Assembly: GCA_963823435.1 (NCBI GenBank)
Contig: CAWGLN010000001.1
Span: 124,001 to 188,000 of the forward strand
DNA length: 64,000 bases
Direction: 5' to 3'
Source of the DNA: CAKZML01 sp963823435
GTDB taxonomy: Bacteria > Pseudomonadota > Gammaproteobacteria > Steroidobacterales > BM003
Made by a program: the position numbers and the translations under genes. Below the pieces are notes generated by a model. It had not been told where the DNA came from, searched no databases, and saw only the letters and a list, made by a program, of their open reading frames with translations. Shown here piece after piece: positions 18,415 to 28,500 of the stretch (its first letter is position 1; every line of letters starts with the position of its first letter).

Positions 18415-21400
18415 TGGCCCCCGAACAGACCGTCACCACCATTGATGGCAATGAAGCCGCGGCCTACGTCGCCTACCGGGTCAACGAGGTATGCGCCATA
18501 TACCCCATCACGCCCTCCTCCACCATGGCCGAACTGGCCGATGAGTGGGTCGTGAAGGGTGTGGAGAATCTTTGGGGCAAACAGCCCGATGTGGTCGAAA
18601 TGCAGTCCGAGGGCGGTGCCGCAGGCGCCGTGCACGGAGCCCTGCAGGCCGGCGCACTCACCACCACCTTTACAGCCTCCCAGGGGCTGATGCTGATGCT
18701 GCCTAACATGTACAAGATCGCTGGTGAACTGACCAGCACCGTGTTTCATGTGGCCGCCCGCTCTCTGGCCGCCCAGGCGCTATCCATTTTTGGTGATCAC
18801 AGCGACGTGATGGCCGCCCGCACCACCGGGTTCGCCTTGTTGTCCTCGACATCGGTGCAAGAGGCCCATGACATGGCGCTGATCGCCCAGGCCGCCTGCC
18901 TCAGGGCCAGGGTCCCGTTCCTGCATTTTTTCGACGGCTTCCGGACCTCGCATGAGGTCAACAAGATTGTCCTGCTCTCCGATGAACAAATCCGTAGCAT
19001 GATCGACGATGAACTGGTTTACGCTCACCGCAAACGCGCGCTGAACCCGGACAATCCTTTCATTCGTGGCACCGCCCAGAATCCTGACGTGTATTTTCAG
19101 GCCAGGGAAACCGTGAACCCCTACTACGAGGCGGCACCCGGAATCGTTCAGGACGCGATGGATCAACTGGGTCGGCTCACTGGAAGGCATTACAGGCTGT
19201 TCGACTATTACGGCGCCAGCGACGCTGACCGGGTCCTGGTTATCATGGGATCCGGGTCGCACACGGTGCGCGAAACCGTGGACGTGCTGATGACCCGCGG
19301 GGAGAAGGTGGGTGTACTGACGGTTCGCCTGTACCGGCCCTTCTCCATAAAAGACTTCGTACAGGCGTTGCCCGGGACAGTCAGCCGTATTGCAGTATTG
19401 GACCGGACCAAGGAAGTAGGCGCCACCGGCGAGCCTCTGTATCAGGACGTAGTCACCGGTCTGGTCGAAGCGGTGAACAGCGGTCTGTTTCCTCGTTTGC
19501 CAAGGATCACAGGCGGTCGCTACGGGCTTTCTTCCAAAGAATTCACCCCCGGCATGGTGGCCGGTATTTTCGGCGAACTGGTCAAGGAACAACCGAAAAA
19601 CCATTTCACCATAGGCATTAACGACGACGTTTCGGGTACCAGCCTGGTCTTTGAACCGGATTTCCCGCTACCGGACCAGGGTATGACCCAGGCCCTGTTT
19701 TATGGGCTGGGTGCAGATGGCACGGTCGGCGCCAACAAGAACAGCATCAAGATTATTGGTGAGGAGACCAACCTGCATGCCCAGGGCTATTTCGTCTATG
19801 ACTCCAAAAAATCAGGTGCCCAGACTGTTTCACACTTGCGCTTTGGACCAGAGCCCATCAACAAGCCCTACCTGATTCGCGAAGCTGATTTCGTCGCCTG
19901 CCACCAGTACGCCTTCGTGCAAAAAATTGACATGCTGGCCCATGCCAAGCCCGGCGCGACATTCTTGCTCAACAGCCACCTTGGCCCGGACCAGGTCTGG
20001 AATGATATGCCCAGGCCGGTGCAGCGGGCGCTCCTGAAAAAGAAACTCAGGTTCTTTGTCATTGACGCTACGAAGGTGGCCCAGTCTGCCGGTATGGGCA
20101 CACGCATCAATACGATTATGCAGACCTGCTTCTTCGCCTTGTCCGGTGTGCTGCCCCGGGACGAGGCGATCGAAAAAATCAAACAGGCGATCGAAAAAAC
20201 CTATGCTCGCAAGGGCGACGAAGCCATACACAAGAATTTCCGGGCGGTGGATGCAACCCTGGATTACCTGCATGAAGTCCTGATCCCGGAAACCGAAAAC
20301 AACGACAGGGAATTCCCGCTGGCGGTGTCGGAGTCCGCCCCGGAATTCGTACGCAAGGTAACTGGCGCCATGATCGCGGGCAAGGGCGACGACCTGCCCG
20401 TCAGCGCCCTGCCGGTGGATGGTACATACCCTGTTGGCACAACGCGCTGGGAGAAACGCAACATCGCCGACCAGGTTCCACTGTGGGACCCGGACCTGTG
20501 CATACAATGCGGAAACTGCAGTTTCGTCTGCCCCCACAGCGTGATTCGTGCCAAGTTCTTCCACAAGGACTACCTGGGACAAGCCCCGACAGGTTTCCCT
20601 TCGTCCCATATTATCGCCCGGGGCTTTCCCGAGACGCGGTACTCCCTGCAGGTTTACACCGAAGATTGCACGGGCTGTCGGCTGTGCGTCGAGGCCTGCC
20701 CCGTGGTGGATCCCGAAGTACGCGGCCGCAAGGCCATCAATATGACGCGCAAGCTGCCGTTGCTGGAGCAAAGCAGGGAACACCTCAAATTCTACGAGAA
20801 CCTGCCTGTCAATGATCGCAGCAAGGTTGAATATTCCCGGGTCCAGGGCGCCCAGTTCCTCGAGCCGCTGTTCGAGTTCAGCGGAGCTTGCGCAGGGTGC
20901 GGCGAGACGCCCTACGTGCGTCTGTTGTCACAGTTGTTTGGTGACCGTCTGATTGTCGCGAACGCCACCGGTTGCTCGTCCATTTACGGCGGTAATTTGC
21001 CAACCACGCCGTGGACAACCAACGCCGAGGGCAAGGGTCCCGCCTGGTCCAACTCCCTGTTCGAGGACAACGCGGAGTTCGGCTTGGGGATGCGGGTCAC
21101 GGTCGACAATCACACCGCCCTGGCACGCAGCCTGTTGTTGAAGTTACGGGACCAGCTTGGTCCTGAACTCGTGGACGAGTTACGCGCAGGCGCCCCAGGT
21201 ATTCGAGTCCGAGATTCGCCTGCAACGGGAACGGATTGCCACGCTCAAAAGCCGTTTGAACAAATTGGATACGCCGGACAGCAAGAGCCTGTTGTCGGTG
21301 GCGGACAACCTGGTGCGACGCAGTGTCTGGCTGGTTGGCGGAGACGGCTGGGCCTACGACATCGGGTCGGGCGGCCTGGACCATGTCATGGCGCTTGGAC

Positions 21401-21987
21401 GCAATGTGAATATCCTGGTAATGGACACCGAGGTCTACTCCAACACGGGCGGCCAGATGTCCAAGGCAACCCCCACGGCAGCCACCGCAAAATTTGCCGC
21501 GGCCGGCAAGAGAGTGGGTAAAAAAGACCTGGCCCTGCAAGCCATTTCCTACGGCAATGTGTATGTCGCCCAGATCGCCATGGGCGCGAACCCCCAGCAA
21601 ACACTGCTGGCCCTGAGAGAGGCGGAAGCCTATGACGGCCCCTCCCTGGTTCTGGCTTACAGCCATTGCATAGCTCACGGCATCAATATGCACCAGGGCT
21701 TGACCCAGCAAAAGCTGGCAGTCGCCAGCGGCTACTGGCCGCTGGTTCGCTACAACCCCGTGTTGCGGACCGAGGGCAAGAATCCCTTTGTTCTGGATTC
21801 GACTCGCCCGACCATCAAACTGAAAGACTACGCCTACAACGAATTGCGCTACCGAATTCTTTTGCGCAGCAATCCGGGGGAAGCTGGAAAGCTGATGCAA
21901 CTTGCCCAGGAAATGGTGGATCTGCGCTGGAGAACCTACGAAGGAATGGCCAGCCAGACAGCCAGGGATTTCCAACCGGTGGCCTGA
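18414..21987 (+). CDS. nifJ: Pyruvate:ferredoxin (flavodoxin) oxidoreductase, single chain (frameshifted in this assembly)
   Basis: A NifJ-type 2-oxoacid oxidoreductase that oxidises pyruvate to acetyl-CoA and CO2 with TPP and three [4Fe-4S] clusters. In order: the pyrimidine-binding domain ('VCAIYPITPSSTMAE'), domain II, the gamma domain ('GLGADGTVGANKNSIKIIGE'), two ferredoxin motifs (CIQCGNCSFVCP and CTGCRLCVEACP), then the TPP domain ('CAGCGETPYVRLL', 'ATGCSSIYGGNLP', 'GGDGWAYDIG', 'TEVYSNTGGQ'). The frame changes near 21180-21195; deleting one base there gives 1,190 residues, the usual size. Both sides are well conserved, so a sequence error is likely. GGAGGA before ATG 18414 supports the start, which overlaps the upstream stop. 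Confidence 0.94.
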
Positions 21988-22036
21988 GTCCGGCGGTTGG
22001 CCGGAGTGTTGTAATGAACATCAAACCCGGAGTGGA

Positions 22037-23038
22037 ATGAACATGAATCTGACAAGCACTTACCTGGGATTGGAGCTGCGCTCACCTATTGTGGTGTCCG
22101 CCTGCCCGCTTTCCGAGGATGTTGCGAATATCGTCAAGATGGAGGATCACGGTGCGGGGGCTGTTGTGCTGTTTTCCCTGTTCGAGGAACAAATTCGGCG
22201 GGAGAACGCACTCTACCAGGAAGTCATACAAAACACTGAAGGCGCCTTCGCCGAAGCTGCCGACTATTTCCCCGGGGCGGAAGACTATCAATCCGGGACC
22301 GCCGAGTACCTGGATCTCATCCGTCGGGCCAAGGAACGCGTGGAGATGCCTGTTATCGCCAGCCTGAACGGCACCTCAGCCGAGGGCTGGATTGAATACG
22401 CCAGGCAACTTGAACAGGCGGGCGCTGACGGTATAGAGCTGAACGTTTTCTATATCCCGGCAGATATATCCCTGACCGGCGTGGAGGTAGAACAGCGCTA
22501 CCTGGATATCGTGAAACTGGTGAAGTCCACCGTGAGCATTCCTGTGGCGATAAAGCTGAACCCCTATTTCAGTGCAATGGGTAATACGGCCCATAAGCTG
22601 GCCGAAGCGGGGGCCGACGGCCTGGTTTTTTTCAATCGTTTTTACCAACCGGATTTTGACATCGAGAATCTCCGGGTCATCAGCGACCTGCGCTACAGTC
22701 GGCACGACGAAATACGCCTTCCGCTACTGTGGATCGCCGCCCTGCACGGCCGGGTGAATGCCTCCTTCGCGGCAACCAGTGGCGTTCAGGGAGCGACTGA
22801 AGTTGTGAAATACCTGTTGGCTGGCGCCGACGTGGTGATGACGGCCTCATCACTCTATCGCCATGGAATAGAACACCTGGAAACCCTGGGTCGGGACCTT
22901 GAGTCCTGGATGCAGCGGCTCCAGTTCGATTCGGTTGCCGGCTTCCGGGGAGTACTCAGTCAGCAGAACATTCGCGACACCACGGCCTACGAACGCGCAA
23001 ACTATATTCGCATCATGGAGCGAGCCCGCCTGGCCTGA
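22037..23038 (+). CDS. Dihydroorotate dehydrogenase-like flavoprotein
   Basis: A 333-residue TIM-barrel FMN protein of the dihydroorotate dehydrogenase-like group that regularly accompanies single-chain pyruvate oxidoreductases. The start 'LTSTYLGLELRSPIVVSACPLSED' and 'MEDHGAGAVVLFSLFEEQI' are characteristic. 'IASLNGTSAEGWIEYARQLEQ' and 'IPVAIKLNPYFS' follow the barrel pattern of PyrD. Its real substrate is uncertain; it lacks the surroundings of pyrimidine synthesis, so the pyrD name is not used. ATG 22037 is chosen, and ATG 22043 is equally possible with GGAG at 22029. It starts about 50 bases after nifJ, probably in the same operon. Confidence 0.85.
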   Translation: MNMNLTSTYLGLELRSPIVVSACPLSEDVANIVKMEDHGAGAVVLFSLFEEQIRRENALYQEVIQNTEGAFAEAADYFPGAEDYQSGTAEYLDLIRRAKERVEMPVIASLNGTSAEGWIEYARQLEQAGADGIELNVFYIPADISLTGVEVEQRYLDIVKLVKSTVSIPVAIKLNPYFSAMGNTAHKLAEAGADGLVFFNRFYQPDFDIENLRVISDLRYSRHDEIRLPLLWIAALHGRVNASFAATSGVQGATEVVKYLLAGADVVMTASSLYRHGIEHLETLGRDLESWMQRLQFDSVAGFRGVLSQQNIRDTTAYERANYIRIMERARLA

Positions 23039-23204
23039 GACGACACCGGGGACCGGATCATGATTCGTCTTTCCGGGGGGAAAAGCGAGCCCGTTGCCCA
23101 AAGCACAAGGGGCACTACAAGGCAATCACACCAACAGGGTACAAGCCCGATTAATGAGCTTCTGTTATGATTTCCATCACCAACCCAAACCATGACAGGG
23201 ACCC

Positions 23205-23987
23205 GTGCGTACACTGACCGCCTCCACACAGGACGAACCTCTACGCCTGTTGCAGATCACGGATTGTCACTTGTTTGCCGATCCGGACGGCGACATGTAT
23301 GGGGGTTGTACCCGAGCCAGCCTGGTAAAGGTCCTGGAGGCCGCCCGCCCCCATCTGGAGACCTGCCACGCAGTGTTGGCCACCGGTGACCTCTCCCAGG
23401 ACGAATCGGAAAGTTCCTACCGGGACTTCGTCAATCTGATGAGTCCGTTCGAGCGCCCGGTTTTGAGTATCCCGGGCAACCACGACAGATCTGAACTCAT
23501 GCGTGCTCACCTGGACCAGGGACTGTTCCAGTTCTGTGGAGCCGCCAGGGGCGGTAACTGGCTGATCATCATGCTCTCGAGCCAGGATCGGGGACGCACG
23601 GCAGGCGTACTTTGCGAGCCGGAGAGAGACCGCTGGCAGGAGTTGGCGAGGCGGCACCCCGACTGCCATGTGCTGGTTTGCCTCCACCACCAACCGGTAG
23701 ATATCGGTTCGGCCTGGCTGGATGGTATTGGGCTGACGGGTGCCGATACCTTCATGCAACAGGTTCACGCCTGCGGCAACGTGCGCGGCGTGGTATGGGG
23801 TCACATACACCAGGAATTCGAGACCCGTATCGCCGGGGTAACCCTGCTGTCGGCGCCATCAACCTGCCATCAATTTGTCTCCGGGCAGGATGATTTCGGT
23901 ATGCATCTTGGTCGTTCCGGATACCGAACCCTGGCACTGCACCCGGATGGCAGTATTGAGACTCGGGTACACTGGGTCAGCACCTGA
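23205..23987 (+). CDS. cpdA: 3',5'-cyclic-AMP phosphodiesterase CpdA-type
   Basis: A 260-residue class III cyclic nucleotide phosphodiesterase with a calcineurin-like fold and two metals. Metal-binding motifs appear in order: 'QITDCHLF' (D and H), 'GDLSQD', 'GNHDR', 'CLHHQPVDIGS' and 'WGHIHQEFE'. The family usually has DTHLF at the first motif; DCHLF keeps the metal ligands. It would lower cAMP or another cyclic nucleotide. The start is GTG 23205; no better start with a clear ribosome site is visible. It is followed 17 bases later by a class II aldolase. Confidence 0.88.
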   Translation: MRTLTASTQDEPLRLLQITDCHLFADPDGDMYGGCTRASLVKVLEAARPHLETCHAVLATGDLSQDESESSYRDFVNLMSPFERPVLSIPGNHDRSELMRAHLDQGLFQFCGAARGGNWLIIMLSSQDRGRTAGVLCEPERDRWQELARRHPDCHVLVCLHHQPVDIGSAWLDGIGLTGADTFMQQVHACGNVRGVVWGHIHQEFETRIAGVTLLSAPSTCHQFVSGQDDFGMHLGRSGYRTLALHPDGSIETRVHWVST

Positions 23988-24004
23988 CCCGGAGGGGACA
24001 GACA

Positions 24005-24574
24005 GTGGAGTCGGCAAGTAAACGAGAACTGGTCACCTGCTACGGCAGACTGCAAAAAAGCGGTCTTAATGACTCCCACAGTGGCAACGCCTCGGTACGC
24101 TGTGAGCGGGGAATGTGGATTACGCCCACTGGAGCCTGCGCCGATTCCCTGGACTTGAACGACCTGGTGCTTTGTCCCGCAGGTATCCCGCCTACACCCG
24201 GGTCATCCCTTGACGCACCCCTGCATGCGGCCATCTATCTGAAACTGCCGGCGGCCCAGGCGGTTCTGCATTTCCATCCCGCCCACGCCATTGCGCTGAC
24301 CCTGGATGGACAGGATTTCCTTCCCGAAGATTTCGAGGGGTCCTACTTTCTGAATCGCATACCGGTACTGGACGTACCCTATGAGCGCTACATCCTGGAT
24401 TCCCCGGAAGCGGTATCCGATGCCTTGCTTGAAAACCGGGTCACCATCGTCCGCGGCCATGGAGCCTACGTGTGTGGCACCTCCCTGGACCAGGCCTACA
24501 AGTGGGCGAGTGCGCTGGAGTCCTCCGCACGTATAACCTGGCTGGCCCGGGTGGCGGGTATTACCTGTAGATGA
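24005..24574 (+). CDS. Class II aldolase/adducin family protein
   Basis: A 189-residue zinc aldolase/epimerase-fold protein related to fuculose-1-phosphate aldolase and MtnB. 'NDSHSGNASVR' and 'ITPTG' form the phosphate-binding segments, and the zinc histidines lie in 'VLHFHPAHA' and 'IVRGHGAYV'. In the usual catalytic-acid segment ('SSE.PLH..IY') the residue is Asp ('SSLDAPLHAAIY'), so the reaction may differ from fuculose aldolase. The substrate is unknown. The GTG start at 24005 follows GGAGGGGACAGACA. Together with cpdA it looks like a two-gene unit. Confidence 0.85.
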   Translation: MESASKRELVTCYGRLQKSGLNDSHSGNASVRCERGMWITPTGACADSLDLNDLVLCPAGIPPTPGSSLDAPLHAAIYLKLPAAQAVLHFHPAHAIALTLDGQDFLPEDFEGSYFLNRIPVLDVPYERYILDSPEAVSDALLENRVTIVRGHGAYVCGTSLDQAYKWASALESSARITWLARVAGITCR

Positions 24575-24615
24575 GACCTGTTTGCGGGAACCGGGCCGGC
24601 GCCTGCCTCAGGCCG

Positions 24616-24780
24616 TCAAATCTCCACCAGTTCGAAGTCCGCCTTTTCCGCACCACAGTCCGGACAGCACCAGGTCACGGGCAGATCCTCCCAACGGGTC
24701 ATGGGGGGTATATGGGACTGGGCGTCTCCCTGTTCTTCCTCGTAGATCCCGCCGCATACTACGCACATGTAGGCTTTCAT
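24616..24780 (-). CDS. Rubredoxin
   Basis: A 54-residue protein. Translation of the minus strand gives a canonical rubredoxin with two knuckles, CVVCGGIYEE near the start and CCPDCGAEK near the end, which bind one iron through four cysteines. The middle 'PPMTRWEDLPVTWCCPDC' matches the family core. Rubredoxins are small one-electron carriers in the cytoplasm. The gene is divergent from hemL and close to the pyruvate oxidoreductase cluster, but a partner is not shown. Confidence 0.95.
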   Translation of the reverse strand: MKAYMCVVCGGIYEEEQGDAQSHIPPMTRWEDLPVTWCCPDCGAEKADFELVEI

Positions 24781-24892
24781 CGGATTTTCCCGGGTTCGGC
24801 ATCCTGTCGTGGAAAGTGCCTACAAGTTTAGCAGAGAAGTGAGTGACACTGCTGTTAGAATGGCTCTTTTTAATCTGGCGGAAGGAAGTGCA

Positions 24893-26161
24893 GTGAGCCT
24901 TTTCGATGACGCAAAACGTTATATTCCTGGCGGCGTAAACTCCCCGGTTCGGGCCTTCGGCTCGGTCGGTGGTGAACCGGTATTTATCGCCCGCGCAGAG
25001 GGCGCCTACCTGTTCGATACCGATGGTCGTCGTTATATCGACTACGTTGGCTCCTGGGGGCCAATGATTCTCGGTCACGCCGAAAAGAACGTGATCAAGG
25101 CCGTGCAGGATGCGGCCGAGGCCAGCCTGAGCTTTGGCGCTCCGTGCCAGCGCGAGACCGAGCTTGCGGCCAGGGTGTGCGAACTGGTGCCCAGTATCGA
25201 GAAAATACGCATGGTGAATTCCGGTACCGAAGCCACCATGAGCGCCATCCGCCTGGCCAGGGGCTACACGGGCCGTGACAAGATCCTGAAGTTCGAGGGC
25301 TGCTATCACGGACATTCCGACGCGCTACTGGTGAAAGCCGGCTCGGGCGCCCTGACCCTGGGTGTGCCTACTTCGGCCGGGGTGCCGGCCTCGGTGGCCG
25401 AGCACACCATCACCTGTACCTACAACGACCTGGACCAGGTCCGATCCGTATTTGCAGAAATTGGCGCTCAGCTGGCCTGCATCATCGTCGAGCCCGTTGC
25501 GGGCAATATGAACATGGTCACCCCGCTACCGGGTTTCCTGGCAGGCCTGCGGGAACTGTGTGACGAATACGGCACCCTGCTGATTTTTGACGAAGTCATG
25601 ACCGGCTTCAGGGTCGCCCTCGGCGGCGCCCAGGCCCTGTACGGAGTCAAGCCGGATCTCACCACGCTGGGCAAGGTGATTGGCGGCGGCCTGCCGGTAG
25701 GCGCCTTTGGTGGTCGTGCAGAGGTGATGGATCATATCGCCCCAACCGGCCCTGTCTACCAGGCCGGTACCCTGTCAGGCAATCCGGTGGCGATGGCCGC
25801 CGGACTGGCCACCCTGAAAGGCATAAGCCGTGAAGGCTTCTACGAAGAACTGGGCGCCAGGACCGCTACCCTGGCCCAGGGTCTGGCAGAAGTCGGCCGC
25901 AAATCGGGTATTCCGGTCTTCGCCCGCTCGGTCGGGGGTATGTTCGGGATGTTCTTCACTGACGCAACATCGGTGGATTCCTTCGACCAGGTCATGCAAT
26001 GCGACGTGGATCGTTTCCGCAGGTTTTTCCACGGTATGCTGGCCGCCGGTGTCTACCTGGCCCCATCGGCATTCGAAGCGGGCTTTGTTTCTATCCGGCA
26101 CAGCGATGACGACATTCAGGCCACCCTGGAGGCGGCCGCCCTGGCAATGGCGGATCTCTAG
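24893..26161 (+). CDS. hemL: Glutamate-1-semialdehyde 2,1-aminomutase
   Basis: A 422-residue PLP enzyme that makes 5-aminolevulinate from glutamate-1-semialdehyde in C5 heme synthesis. The start 'AKRYIPGGVNSPVRAF' is the family hallmark; 'KFEGCYHGHSD' and 'DEVMTGFRVALGGAQ' follow, and the PLP lysine is in 'LGKVIGGGLPVGAFGG'. The frame is open further upstream, but GTG 24893 has GGAAGGAA at good spacing and gives the normal N-terminus; ATG 24860 would add 11 residues. Its 3' end overlaps the convergent macro-domain gene by 4 bases. Confidence 0.96.
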   Translation: MSLFDDAKRYIPGGVNSPVRAFGSVGGEPVFIARAEGAYLFDTDGRRYIDYVGSWGPMILGHAEKNVIKAVQDAAEASLSFGAPCQRETELAARVCELVPSIEKIRMVNSGTEATMSAIRLARGYTGRDKILKFEGCYHGHSDALLVKAGSGALTLGVPTSAGVPASVAEHTITCTYNDLDQVRSVFAEIGAQLACIIVEPVAGNMNMVTPLPGFLAGLRELCDEYGTLLIFDEVMTGFRVALGGAQALYGVKPDLTTLGKVIGGGLPVGAFGGRAEVMDHIAPTGPVYQAGTLSGNPVAMAAGLATLKGISREGFYEELGARTATLAQGLAEVGRKSGIPVFARSVGGMFGMFFTDATSVDSFDQVMQCDVDRFRRFFHGMLAAGVYLAPSAFEAGFVSIRHSDDDIQATLEAAALAMADL

Positions 26162-26673
26162 CCGGAAAGACGCTCCGCAAGGGCCCGGGCGAAGGTGTTC
26201 CGCAAGGCCTCGCCAAAGCAGACCAGGAGAATCTGCGAGGGTGCTTCGGCAAGTGACGAAGCACGCAGCACTTCGTCGACGGCTATGCCTGCGGCCTGTT
26301 CCACAGGGTATCCATAGACACCGCAACTAATGGCCGGGAAAGCCACGCTGTCACACCCATGACTGGATGCCAGTAGCATGGCGTTGCGGTAACAGGCTCG
26401 TAACAATTCAGCCTCGCCCCGGCGGCCTCCGTTCCACACGGGTCCCACAACATGAATCACGTACTTCGCCGGAAGATTGTAGCCGCGTGTAATCCTCGCC
26501 TCGCCCGTGGGGCAAGTACCGATTTCCCTGCATGCCTCCAGCAGCCGGGGCCCAGCCGCCCTGTGGATGGCGCCATCCACTCCGCCACCGCCAGCAAGAC
26601 TGCTGTTGGCGGCGTTGACAATCGCCGCCACTTCAAGGGTAGTGATATCAGCCTGGACTACCTCAATTCCCAC
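26158..26673 (-). CDS. Macro-domain O-acetyl-ADP-ribose deacetylase (YmdB-like)
   Basis: A 171-residue macro domain. 'IVNAANSSLAGGGGVDGAIHRAAG' spans the conserved Asn and Asp of MacroD-type hydrolases, and 'GEARITRGYNLPAKYVIHVVGPVW' and 'AFPAISCGVYGYP' complete the ADP-ribose pocket. Such proteins remove O-acetyl-ADP-ribose or mono-ADP-ribose from proteins; YmdB also modulates RNase III in E. coli. The length fits the standalone family. It lies downstream of the decarboxylase gene on the same strand (about 22 bases). Confidence 0.93.
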   Translation of the reverse strand: MGIEVVQADITTLEVAAIVNAANSSLAGGGGVDGAIHRAAGPRLLEACREIGTCPTGEARITRGYNLPAKYVIHVVGPVWNGGRRGEAELLRACYRNAMLLASSHGCDSVAFPAISCGVYGYPVEQAAGIAVDEVLRASSLAEAPSQILLVCFGEALRNTFARALAERLSG

Positions 26674-26695
26674 CCGTGCGCTCCGTCACAGTGTC

Positions 26696-27895
26696 CTAGC
26701 GTGAGCGGATCCCCGCAACCTTGCGCCGGGCCAGGTCACTCAGCCCCTGAACCAGGACGCGGGCGGTAGGCAGCCCGTTGAAGTTGGTGGCAGTCGAATA
26801 GGTGTAGGCGCCCATAAACAGACCGGCAACCAGGTCACCCACTTTCAGGGTGGGTAATTGCAGGTCTTCGGTCAGGACATCGAAGCTGTCACACGTCGGG
26901 CCGGCCAGGACGCTGGATCGTAATTCGCCCTCGCCAGACAAGGGCACCAGTGGATAGCGTGCATTCTCGGTAACGATGCCGTTGTAGGAACCGAAGATAC
27001 CGTCGTCCAGGTAATACCAGGGCTTGCCGCCGCGCTCGGCACAGCCGATAACGCTGGCAAGCGCAGTCGCTGCAGGCGCCACCAGGAAACGCCCGGGTTC
27101 TGCGATCACACGTATGTCCGTCGGCAGGCCCGCCAAGGCCTCCCGGATGGGTTTGCAGAAATCGTCGATATCCGGACCCTGCCCGTCGTAATCCGCAGGG
27201 AAACCCCCACCTATATCCAGGGTGCGTAATGAACCTTTACCCCACTCCCGGTAGGTTTCCAGCAGTTGGATACATTGATTAACGGCGTGGGCGTGCATCT
27301 CCGGGCCAGGCACCTGGGATCCGGCATGAAAACTCAAGCCGGTGACCTTCAGTTTCAGGCTGGCCGCCAGTTCCAGCAGGCTGCCCACATCGGCAGGCGT
27401 ACAACCAAATTTCTTGGACAGGTCGCAACGCGCGCCCGGGTTGGGAAAGGACACGCGCAACAGGATATTCAGCTTGTTTTTGTACTGGGCAAGCTTGCGA
27501 ATCTCCACCGGATTGTCAGCGACAAACGTGGTGCACCCAAAAGCCAGTGCGGCACGAATCTCGCGGTCGCTCTTTATCGGATGGGTATGCAGACAACGTC
27601 CGGCCTCCACCCTGGCGTCACGCATGAGTTGCACCTCGCCGCTGGAAGCCAGGTCAAAATTACACCCCAGCTCAGCCAGCGTCGTTATCACCGCCGGATG
27701 AGGAAACGCCTTCACTGCATAGAATAACTGCACCCCGGGTAGCGCATTGGTGAGACGCAGGTATTGCATACGCACCTGCCCCACGTTCAATACCAACAAG
27801 GGTGTGCCATGACGCTTGGCCAGCCTGGTCCAGACTCCGGCCTGCAGTGCGTTGACCCCAGGTGCGGTATTCACAGCTTCAGAAATCTCTTCCAT
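26696..27895 (-). CDS. Ornithine/diaminopimelate decarboxylase-family PLP enzyme (fold type III)
   Basis: A 399-residue alanine-racemase-fold decarboxylase of the group that includes eukaryotic-type ornithine decarboxylase. The PLP lysine is in 'FYAVKAFPHP', the phosphate site includes 'LDIGGGFPADYDG', and the second-subunit active-site cysteine is in 'AGPTCDSFD'. This pattern suggests ornithine (or lysine) decarboxylation to putrescine (or cadaverine) rather than diaminopimelate decarboxylation. ATG 27895 gives a normal N-terminus; a TTG seven codons upstream is possible, but GGAGG overlaps it and is therefore not its ribosome site. The substrate is inferred only from motifs. Confidence 0.87.
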   Translation of the reverse strand: MEEISEAVNTAPGVNALQAGVWTRLAKRHGTPLLVLNVGQVRMQYLRLTNALPGVQLFYAVKAFPHPAVITTLAELGCNFDLASSGEVQLMRDARVEAGRCLHTHPIKSDREIRAALAFGCTTFVADNPVEIRKLAQYKNKLNILLRVSFPNPGARCDLSKKFGCTPADVGSLLELAASLKLKVTGLSFHAGSQVPGPEMHAHAVNQCIQLLETYREWGKGSLRTLDIGGGFPADYDGQGPDIDDFCKPIREALAGLPTDIRVIAEPGRFLVAPAATALASVIGCAERGGKPWYYLDDGIFGSYNGIVTENARYPLVPLSGEGELRSSVLAGPTCDSFDVLTEDLQLPTLKVGDLVAGLFMGAYTYSTATNFNGLPTARVLVQGLSDLARRKVAGIRSR

Positions 27896-28500
27896 CGTTC
27901 TAACTATAACCTCCAAAATAAAAGCGGGTGGCTCACAGGCCTCCCTTTGCTACTGCGTTGCGTAAGCGGGAAAGAACTCGTCTCCCGGCATAGGGTACTA
28001 ATGGTATCTATTTCAAGTTGGCGAGCAGTCTGCTCGTCCATCCTATCACTGACGGGCCGCACGAGCGGGCAGCGGTGAACACAGCGGACTTTTCCGGCGC
28101 CGGGAATCCGGTGGTCTGGGCCAGGCTGGAGTTCGGATATGAAATAAAATCAAGAAAACCAGGGCCTGCATGCGCTTGCATCACACCCCTGCCAGCACAA
28201 ATAGTCATACCAGCCTCTCCAGAGAACAGCAGTCATGTAACAACCCGAACCGCTCTTCGGCGGTTGGGGAGCCTCACAGGGCCCCGCGCTTGTCTGATTG
28301 GGCGGCATAATATCCAAAACACCCGTGTGCACAACATTTTTTTTAACCCGTCTTCGAACGGGGCGGGCCAACACCCGGACGCCAAGGCTCCCCGTCCGAG
28401 GTCCGTGTGCCCTCACCGTACCCGACACAGGGAAAAACATTGCTATTTCGGGCGATATTGGCAGGTTCGCGGATATTGCCAGGCGGCGACCGGCGCTTCT
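27896..28500. other. 605-base stretch with no recognisable gene
   Basis: No frame here resembles a known protein. Several short inverted repeats are visible: GCGAGCAG/CTGCTCGT at about 28021-28036, AACCGC/GCGGTT with loop TCTTCG at 28248-28265, and CCCGT/ACGGG with loop CTTCGA at 28347-28362, the last preceded by an eight-T run. The repeated TTCG-containing loops hint at structured RNA, but there is no matching family I recognise. It must hold the promoter of the decarboxylase gene. Confidence 0.4.
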
